The notes under the pieces were generated by a model. It saw only the letters and a list, made by a program, of their open reading frames with translations. It searched no databases and had not been told where the DNA came from. This document shows positions 28,035-34,531 of a DNA stretch of 34,531 nucleotides, piece by piece (position 1 is the stretch's first letter; each line of letters begins with the position of its first letter). Source of the DNA: Rickettsia sp. (GTDB lineage Bacteria > Pseudomonadota > Alphaproteobacteria > Rickettsiales > Rickettsiaceae); the NCBI GenBank assembly GCA_020048975.1, contig JAIFLQ010000057.1, positions 1-34,531 on the forward strand, in the 5' to 3' direction. A program made the position numbers and the translations under genes.

Positions 28035-28352
28035 ATTGCCACAACCACATTTGGCCGTTACATTCGGATTTGATATTTGAAAATAAGCGCTGCCTAACTC
28101 TTCGATAAACTCTAATTTACATTTGGTTAAAAATGTTTGTGATAAAGGGTCTATAGCAATTTTTACTCCATGTTTTTCTAAAATAAAATCATCATCATTA
28201 ATTGTATCAACTAAGTTATAATTATACATAAAGCCCGAACACCCTCCGCCATCAACAGCTACTCTAAGAGCTATTTTAGCAGTTGATTCACTTCCTATAA
28301 GTTCAGAAATACGCAAGGCTGCGTTATCCGTCATATCAAATTCAAAAGGCAT
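28020..28352 (-). CDS. Iron-sulfur cluster insertion protein, ErpA/IscA (HesB) family; 3' end overlaps hisS 3' end by ~15 bp, convergent
   Basis: VAVDGGGCSGFMYNYNL and C-terminal KCGCGNSFNI: three conserved Cys. Confidence 0.93.
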   Translation of the reverse strand: MPFEFDMTDNAALRISELIGSESTAKIALRVAVDGGGCSGFMYNYNLVDTINDDDFILEKHGVKIAIDPLSQTFLTKCKLEFIEELGSAYFQISNPNVTAKCGCGNSFNI

Positions 28353-28602
28353 TATTTGTAATATTTGTAGTTGCTTTTAGAAAAAACTTTTACTAAATTT
28401 AGTCTTTTTTGAACAAATTTTCAAGGATTTTATTAGTTCTTTTGGTTGTAGATTAACAATTCAGATTAAAAAAGCTTAACTAATAAAGCTATATCACAAA
28501 AAATGCGACATAAGCTATCTATAATGTTATTTATGTCAAATCTTGTTTTTTTCACTAAAATACTTTATCCTCGTCTAAAAATTAAATTTAAGTATTTTGA
28601 AG

Positions 28603-29643
28603 ATGCTAAAAGAACTAATAGTTTCTGCGCAAAAAGCAGTTGAATCGTCAGAAACTCTTGATGATTTACAACAAGTAAGAGTTCAATATCTTGGTAAATC
28701 TGGTTTTATAACTGAGGAAATGAAAAAGCTAGGTCAGTTAGCGCCAGAAGATAGAAAAGAAATTGGACAAAAAGTTAATAAGGCAAAGGAAGAAATCCTA
28801 CAATTTTTTGAAAAAAGAGATCAGATTCTGGAAGAAAAAGAGCTGAATACTAGATTCCAAAAAGAAAGAATTGATCTTACAATTCCAGCAAAACCAATTA
28901 GAAATGGTGGTATTCATCCTATTAGTCAGTGCCTTGAAGAATTAGTACAGGTGTTTTCTAAATATGGATTTGAAATCAAAGATGGTCCAGACATTGAAGA
29001 TGAATGGTATAATTTTACAGCTCTAAATATTGGAGAAGATCACCCAGCTAGGCAGATGCACGATACTTTTTATCTAAAAAAAACATCTGATAAAACAAAG
29101 CTTCTCAGAACCCAAACTTCTCCTATACAAATTAGAACAATGGAGAATGAAAAACCTCCATTCCGTTTCATAGCTCCTGGCAGGACTTACCGTTCTGATT
29201 GGGATATGACTCATGCGCCGATGTTTCATCAAATTGAAGGGTTGGTAGTAGATAAGAATATTCATATGGGACATTTAAAATATATAATTATCGACTTTAT
29301 CAAAAGTTTTTTTGAAAACGCAAATATTGAAGTGCAGTTCAGGCCAAGTTTTTTTCCTTTTACTGAACCATCAGCAGAAGTAGATATCAGAATGAATAAA
29401 AATGATAAATGGCTCGAAGTTCTTGGCTGCGGCATGGTGCATCCAAAAGTACTGCAAAATGTTGGTATTGATTCAAATGAATATCAGGGTTTTGCATTTG
29501 GTCTTGGGCTTGAGCGTTTTGCAATGTTAAAATATGATATAAACGATTTAAGACAATTTTTTGAGGGAGATATTAGGTGGTTAAATCATTATAATTTTTC
29601 TTCGCTTGATATTCCATCAATAGTAGCGGGGTTAACCAGATGA
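28603..29643 (+). CDS. pheS: Phenylalanyl-tRNA synthetase alpha subunit (ORF track starts upstream at 28597)
   Basis: [101 protein letters not shown]. Confidence 0.96.
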   Translation: MLKELIVSAQKAVESSETLDDLQQVRVQYLGKSGFITEEMKKLGQLAPEDRKEIGQKVNKAKEEILQFFEKRDQILEEKELNTRFQKERIDLTIPAKPIRNGGIHPISQCLEELVQVFSKYGFEIKDGPDIEDEWYNFTALNIGEDHPARQMHDTFYLKKTSDKTKLLRTQTSPIQIRTMENEKPPFRFIAPGRTYRSDWDMTHAPMFHQIEGLVVDKNIHMGHLKYIIIDFIKSFFENANIEVQFRPSFFPFTEPSAEVDIRMNKNDKWLEVLGCGMVHPKVLQNVGIDSNEYQGFAFGLGLERFAMLKYDINDLRQFFEGDIRWLNHYNFSSLDIPSIVAGLTR

Positions 29644-32024
29644 AATTTACACTATCGTGGCTTAAAAATTTTCTTGATACCGAATCTAGTTTAGAAGAAA
29701 TAACAAACCGCTTGACTATGATTGGTCTAGAAGTTGAAGAAATTATTGACAGAAGAACAGAGTTAGCAGCTTTTGAAGTTGCAGAAATTTTGGAAACCAC
29801 TCCTCATCCAGACGCTGACAAGTTAAGAGTTTGTAAAGTTAAAACTTCGTCAGACATAGTTAATATAGTTTGTGGCGCTCCTAATGCAAGAGCTGGTATC
29901 AAAGTAGTACTTGCAAAGATTGGTACTATTATTCCCAATGGTAATTTTAAGATAAAACAATCGAAGATTCGAGGAATTGAAAGCTGTGGTATGCTTTGTT
30001 CAAGAGAAGAGCTTAATATAAAAGGTGATTCATCTGGAATAATAGAACTCCCAGATGAAGCTATAATTGGTAGTGATATTGCAGGATATTTCGGATTCGA
30101 TGATCCAGTAATTCATATCAATGTAACACCAAATAGAGCTGATGCTCTTGGTGTATATGGTATTGCAAGAGATTTAGCTGCAGCAGGAATTGGTAAACTA
30201 AAACCTCTTGTGATTCCTGTTATTAAGGAAGAGTTTTCTTCAGATACAGAAGTGAGGGTTTTAAACGAGGAAGCATGCCCATTATTTGCTATTCGAGAAA
30301 TCAAAAATCTTAAAAATGTAGAAAGTCCGAAGTGGCTTAAACAACATCTAGAAAATATTGGCGTTGGTTCGATTTCGGCCATAGTTGATGTCACAAATTA
30401 TATGTCGTACTCTTTTGGGCAGCCAATGCATGCTTACGATGCTGATAAAATAAAAGGAAATTTGATTATTGATAGTTTAAAATCACCAGAAAAAATCTTA
30501 GCCTTAAATGACAAAGAATATGAGCTTGGTTTGGGTGATATAATCATCAAGGATGATCAAGAAATACATTGTCTTGCTGGTATAATTGGTGGGAAAAATA
30601 GTTCATGTAATGAATCTACTACTAGAATTCTTTTAGAAGCGGCATGCTTTGATAGTCATTATATTATGCGTACCGGTAGAAAAATGATGATTGATACAGA
30701 TTCTCGTTATCGTTTTGAGCGTAATGTTGACAGAGAATTTACCTTAAAAGCTTTAGATTATGCTAGTAGTTTAATATTAACAATTTGTGGAGGAAGCCCT
30801 TCAGCTCCTAAAGTTGCTGGAAATGATAAGTTACCAATAAGAATGATAGAGTTTCCTTTTGATTTTTTTGTTTCCAGAGCTGGATTTAGCATCAAAGCAG
30901 AAGAAATCATAGCGATTCTTGAGAAACTTGGATTTAATTGTAAAAATGAAAAAGATAAGATAGAAATTACCATCCCCTCTTGGCGTTATGATGTATCAAT
31001 TAAAGAGGATATTGTTGAAGAAATAGTTAGAATATATGGGTATGATAAAATACCACTTGTACCACTTCCTACAAACAATATACAAAAAATCATAAATCGT
31101 GAGCAGAGAAGATTTATAGATATAAAAAGATTGCTCGCAAGTCATTGTTATACCGAAGTAATAAGCTGGTCTTTTATGGATAGTAAAAAGGCTAAATTAT
31201 TTTCTGAAATAAAGGAAGAGTTAATATTACAAAATCCAATTAGTTCAGATCTTGATTATATGCGACCATCTATATTGCCAAACTTATTAAAGATTGCATG
31301 TAATAATATTAATAGATCATATAAAGATTTAAGCTTATTTGAATTAGGTCCTATTTTTTTTGAGGCAGATAATATTACGCCAGTTAAATCTGTAGCTGGA
31401 ATTAGAATTGGTGCTACTTTGCCAAAAAACTGTCATATTGCTACACAAGATGTTAGTATTTTTGATATCAAATCTGATCTAGAAACTATTTTTTCTTATT
31501 CTTCTCTTGAGCTAGATAAATGTCAAATTCAAAATATAGCCCCAAGCTATTACCATCCAACACGCTCTGCTACTATATCGCTTGGTAAAAATGTAATTGC
31601 TTATTTTGGACAAATTCATCCATCAATACTAAAAAGTTTTGATATTGAATGCGATGTTATGGCTTTTGAACTGGATTTATCAAAATTACCAATGACCAAA
31701 GAAAAATTTGGTAAAAAATCTAAGTTAAGAATCTCAGATTATCAAATGATAAATCGTGACTATGCTTTCATTATTGACGAATCTCAAAAAATTGGCGAGA
31801 TTTTAAATTTTATAAAAAATGCAGATAAAAATCTGATCAAGAATGTAAGTTTGTTTGATATATATAATGGCAATAAAATAGAAAATGGTAAGAAGTCTAT
31901 TGCTATTTCAGTGACCATTCAAGATGATAATAAAACACTAAATGAACAAGATATCAGTAATGTTAACCAACTTATCATCGAAGGAGTCAAGACCAAATTT
32001 AGTGCTTGTCTCAGAGAAGAATGA
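29640..32024 (+). CDS. pheT: Phenylalanyl-tRNA synthetase beta subunit
   Basis: [14 protein letters not shown], tRNA-binding domain [47 protein letters not shown] overlap with pheS. Confidence 0.96.
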   Translation: MKFTLSWLKNFLDTESSLEEITNRLTMIGLEVEEIIDRRTELAAFEVAEILETTPHPDADKLRVCKVKTSSDIVNIVCGAPNARAGIKVVLAKIGTIIPNGNFKIKQSKIRGIESCGMLCSREELNIKGDSSGIIELPDEAIIGSDIAGYFGFDDPVIHINVTPNRADALGVYGIARDLAAAGIGKLKPLVIPVIKEEFSSDTEVRVLNEEACPLFAIREIKNLKNVESPKWLKQHLENIGVGSISAIVDVTNYMSYSFGQPMHAYDADKIKGNLIIDSLKSPEKILALNDKEYELGLGDIIIKDDQEIHCLAGIIGGKNSSCNESTTRILLEAACFDSHYIMRTGRKMMIDTDSRYRFERNVDREFTLKALDYASSLILTICGGSPSAPKVAGNDKLPIRMIEFPFDFFVSRAGFSIKAEEIIAILEKLGFNCKNEKDKIEITIPSWRYDVSIKEDIVEEIVRIYGYDKIPLVPLPTNNIQKIINREQRRFIDIKRLLASHCYTEVISWSFMDSKKAKLFSEIKEELILQNPISSDLDYMRPSILPNLLKIACNNINRSYKDLSLFELGPIFFEADNITPVKSVAGIRIGATLPKNCHIATQDVSIFDIKSDLETIFSYSSLELDKCQIQNIAPSYYHPTRSATISLGKNVIAYFGQIHPSILKSFDIECDVMAFELDLSKLPMTKEKFGKKSKLRISDYQMINRDYAFIIDESQKIGEILNFIKNADKNLIKNVSLFDIYNGNKIENGKKSIAISVTIQDDNKTLNEQDISNVNQLIIEGVKTKFSACLREE

Positions 32025-32550
32025 TTACAACCCTCTAAAAATTTTAATAGGTATAGGGCCTAGTCCAGTAGGTGATGTGTTACTTGCATGGGATAATGAT
32101 GCAAGTAATGGGTACTTAGTCTGTTTTTTAGCTTTTATAAAAAATGTACAAGAATTAAAGAGTGCTAAAGCTGACTTAGCAATCTTTTTTCCACGGGCTT
32201 CTTTTCATGAAAACAATAAAGAAGCAAAAAAATTAATCACTAATATTTTTAATACACAAAGTAAAGCTCAAATTAGAATTTTCATTAATGGAACGGAATT
32301 TCAAAAACGAGTATGGCGTACTTTAACTGAGGTAAATTTTGGTACAGTTATTTCCTATCAAGAGTTGGCACAGCTTGTGGGCAATATAAATTCTACTAGA
32401 GCAGTTGCATCAGCTGTAGCTAAGAATAATATTTCATATTTAATTCCTTGTCATAGAATCATTAGGAAATCAGGTGATATTAATAAATATCGTTGGGGAA
32501 GTGATATGAAGAGAAAATTAATAGATTGGGAAAGTGAAGTGTTAAAATGA
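32002..32550 (+). CDS. O6-methylguanine-DNA methyltransferase-like protein (start uncertain: GTG 32002 proposed; track 31942)
   Basis: FQKRVWRTLTEVNFGTVISYQELAQLVGNINSTRAVASAVAKNNISYLIPCHRII (PCHR active-site motif). Confidence 0.9.
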   Translation: MLVSEKNDYNPLKILIGIGPSPVGDVLLAWDNDASNGYLVCFLAFIKNVQELKSAKADLAIFFPRASFHENNKEAKKLITNIFNTQSKAQIRIFINGTEFQKRVWRTLTEVNFGTVISYQELAQLVGNINSTRAVASAVAKNNISYLIPCHRIIRKSGDINKYRWGSDMKRKLIDWESEVLK

Positions 32551-33281
32551 AAAATATTCCGCAAGAACGATTGAAACTATTAAATACTGGCCAAGTGGAA
32601 TCAAGGAATTTAATGGAATTTCTTGCATTAGATATAGAGCTTATACTTAAAAATAATTTCCCAGAGTTTGATTACTCAATGGTTGATACAAAACTAGGTA
32701 TTGTTCAAAAATTAGAGCATATTGCCCTTAGTGTAGATGCTCAATTTGGATTTAAGAAATTTGAGCAATTCCTATCTCATAAATCTGATATAATTAGATC
32801 ATTAGCTTGTTATTTACTTGCAAACCAACCGCTTTCTTTCAAAGATAAATTAAATTTAATGACAAGACTTGCTGAGGATCAGAATTCTGGAGTAAGAGAA
32901 TGGGCATGGCTTGCAATAAGACCAGACTTTGCTAAAAATTTACCTAAAAATATACCATATCTTATTGATCTTACGTTTCAATCTACTAACTTAAGGCGTT
33001 TTGCTTCAGAACTCAGTAGGCCACGTGGTGTTTGGTGCAAGCATATTGTAGAGTTCAAAGAAGAGCCGTGGCTTGGTCTTGGAATTATAGAGCCTATGAA
33101 ATCTGATGAATCAAAATATGTACAATTATCTGTGGGTAATTGGTTGAATGACGCAAGCAAAAGCCAAGCTAGTTGGGTAAAGAAATTGTGCCTTGAATGG
33201 CATGCAAAATCCCCAACTAACCATACTTACAATATTTGTAAAAGAGCCCAGAGAACTATTAACAAAATCCCTAGGCTCTAA
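32547..33281 (+). CDS. AlkC/AlkD-like HEAT-repeat DNA alkylation repair protein (putative)
   Basis: Alpha-helical repeat protein; HKSDIIRSLACYLLANQ, NSGVREWAWLAIRPDF, VQLSVGNWLNDASKSQASWVKKLCLEWHAKSPTNHTYNICKRAQRTI resembles the SVANxLNDxSKxxPxxV...W...RALRT pattern. ATGA overlap with the methyltransferase gene. Confidence 0.7.
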   Translation: MKNIPQERLKLLNTGQVESRNLMEFLALDIELILKNNFPEFDYSMVDTKLGIVQKLEHIALSVDAQFGFKKFEQFLSHKSDIIRSLACYLLANQPLSFKDKLNLMTRLAEDQNSGVREWAWLAIRPDFAKNLPKNIPYLIDLTFQSTNLRRFASELSRPRGVWCKHIVEFKEEPWLGLGIIEPMKSDESKYVQLSVGNWLNDASKSQASWVKKLCLEWHAKSPTNHTYNICKRAQRTINKIPRL

Positions 33282-33300
33282 AAGTGATGATATCTCAATA

Positions 33301-33873
33301 CTACTTTACTTCTGTTTGCACTACTATTGGAGTTTTGCCTTCAATTTTTATTTCAATATTAAATTTATCTCCAGTATTTAAAGATTTTTTCAAGTCAAAA
33401 AGCATAACATGAATTGCTCCAGGTGCTAATTCTATATCGGTTTTAGCTGGCACGACGATTTTATCAATAGATGTCATTCTGCTCACACCTTTTTCATCTA
33501 CAAAACTTTTGTGTAGCTCAACATTATTTGCCGTTTCTGAAGCTGACGCTCCAATTATAACTATATCTTTATCAGTAGGATTACTAATCTTCATATAAGC
33601 TGCTGAATTATTATTTGGTGAAATTGATTTCCTTGCCCATGCATCAGAAATTGTCACTTCTTTAACAACTTCTGGGGTTGGAGCAGTTGGAGCAGCGCTT
33701 ACACCAGAGTTAGTGATGCTGACATTGGTAGTGCTTTGTTCAGCTGCTTGAGCGGTTAAAATACTGGAAAGTATAATTGGAAGCGCAGTAATTAGTAGAA
33801 TATTTTTTTTCATATTATCCCTATTATATATTAGTTGTTTGATCATTGATACTAGTACATAGAATTCTTGCAC
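33301..33873 (-). CDS. PCuAC-family periplasmic copper chaperone (start may be internal, MKKNILLITAL)
   Basis: VTISDAWARKSISPNNNSAAYMKISNPTDKDIVIIGASASETANNVELHKSF..GVSRMTSIDKIVVPAKTDIELAPGAIHVMLFDL: H...M...HxM copper motif; signal peptide. Confidence 0.9.
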   Translation of the reverse strand: MQEFYVLVSMIKQLIYNRDNMKKNILLITALPIILSSILTAQAAEQSTTNVSITNSGVSAAPTAPTPEVVKEVTISDAWARKSISPNNNSAAYMKISNPTDKDIVIIGASASETANNVELHKSFVDEKGVSRMTSIDKIVVPAKTDIELAPGAIHVMLFDLKKSLNTGDKFNIEIKIEGKTPIVVQTEVK

Positions 33874-33908
33874 AATAAACCTGAAATATCAATAATTCTT
33901 TGTCATAA

Positions 33909-34379
33909 CTATTGATATGAATCTTTAGTGTGTGTTTTGGAGTAGAGTAAGTAGTCCAGAGATAATTTGCCTGGTCCATAAAGCAAGACTGTACTCAGTA
34001 AAAATAACCAGTATAAATGTTCCGGTAGTTCCAAATAAGTTAGTTGAATAACTAAAGTCATTGCTATTAATGGCAAGCAAGCTAGTCTTGAAAACAAACC
34101 AAGAACTAAAAAACTTGGCATTGATAGTTCTATGGTAGTAGCTAGATACGCTGCTATTTCAGGAGAAATCAATGGTACTTTATATTCATATTCAAATAAA
34201 TAAAACGTGGAATCAAAACTAGATATTTTAGTTAAACCAGAATACCAAAATATTTTAGCCATCCAAATTCTCATAAACAAAACAAGCAACGAAAAAACAT
34301 AAACTGCAGCAAAGTTGGATAACTTAAAATATAGTAATCCAATTTTACTTTGGTAAAATTTTGCTAATAATTGAATCAT
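33909..34379 (-). CDS. DoxX-family membrane protein
   Basis: LVLFMRIWMAKIFWYSGLTKISSFDSTFYLFEYEYKVPLISPEIAAYLATTIELSMPSFLVLGLFSRLACLPLIAMTLVIQL, four TM DoxX pattern. Confidence 0.85.
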   Translation of the reverse strand: MIQLLAKFYQSKIGLLYFKLSNFAAVYVFSLLVLFMRIWMAKIFWYSGLTKISSFDSTFYLFEYEYKVPLISPEIAAYLATTIELSMPSFLVLGLFSRLACLPLIAMTLVIQLTYLELPEHLYWLFLLSTVLLYGPGKLSLDYLLYSKTHTKDSYQ

Positions 34380-34386
34380 AATTTTC

Positions 34387-34531
34387 TTATTTAATTTGTG
34401 TTATCATTTTTCTCAAAAAAAGAAACTTGAAAATTTCTTCTAAATTTAGTTCAAATCCCATTTTTTGAGATTCATATAAAGCTTCTCCTAAACTTTTACC
34501 TTTATGTAGTGAAAAAAGAAATTCCCAAGTG
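34387..34531 (-). CDS. C-terminal fragment of a BufC/HvfC-like (DUF2063-type) protein, truncated by window edge
   Basis: Reverse strand reads TWEFLFSLHKGKSLGEALYESQKMGFELNLEEIFKFLFLRKMITQIK*; resembles the C-terminus of DUF2063/BufC proteins and lies just upstream of DoxX. Confidence 0.5.
   Translation of the reverse strand, partial: TWEFLFSLHKGKSLGEALYESQKMGFELNLEEIFKFLFLRKMITQIK

Noticed and set aside
34440-34465. tRNA T-loop-like GTTCAAATCCC
   Set aside because: Falls inside the reverse-strand reading frame at the window edge and no cloverleaf could be assembled.

Overview
AT-rich window whose gene content looks like an obligate intracellular alphaproteobacterium, probably Rickettsiales (inference from DUF2610, split atpF/atpG plus atpI, AGCS and NhaC-type transporters, and small dispersed palindromic repeats). 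Most of it is housekeeping: clpA (5' end disrupted or missing), xerC/D-type recombinase, dksA, secF, efp, F0 ATP synthase cluster atpI-B-E-G-F, DsbA-like lipoprotein, clpB, ubiX, prs, phosphohexomutase, tsaB, hisS, erpA/iscA, pheS, pheT. The more interesting parts are: (1) a ~121-bp palindromic MITE/RPE-like element in three copies, one of which supplies the last 15 codons and stop of prs; (2) a second ~110-127-bp dispersed repeat in two copies; (3) a split gene whose halves (a Flagellin_IN-like domain and a duplicated ~60-aa module) overlap in different frames across a 12-bp x7.5 tandem repeat open in all three frames; (4) a UmuD-type peptidase with a GAGRPKG-type N-terminus, followed by an orphan 88-aa ORF; (5) an inositol-monophosphatase-fold protein lacking catalytic residues; (6) an orphan SCPU-domain secreted protein; (7) a putative Ogt + AlkC/AlkD-like alkylation repair pair; (8) a PCuAC chaperone-DoxX-BufC/HvfC-like operon running off the right edge, which may be part of an MNIO/bufferin-type metal system. 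All family assignments were made by eye from motifs; no database search was run.
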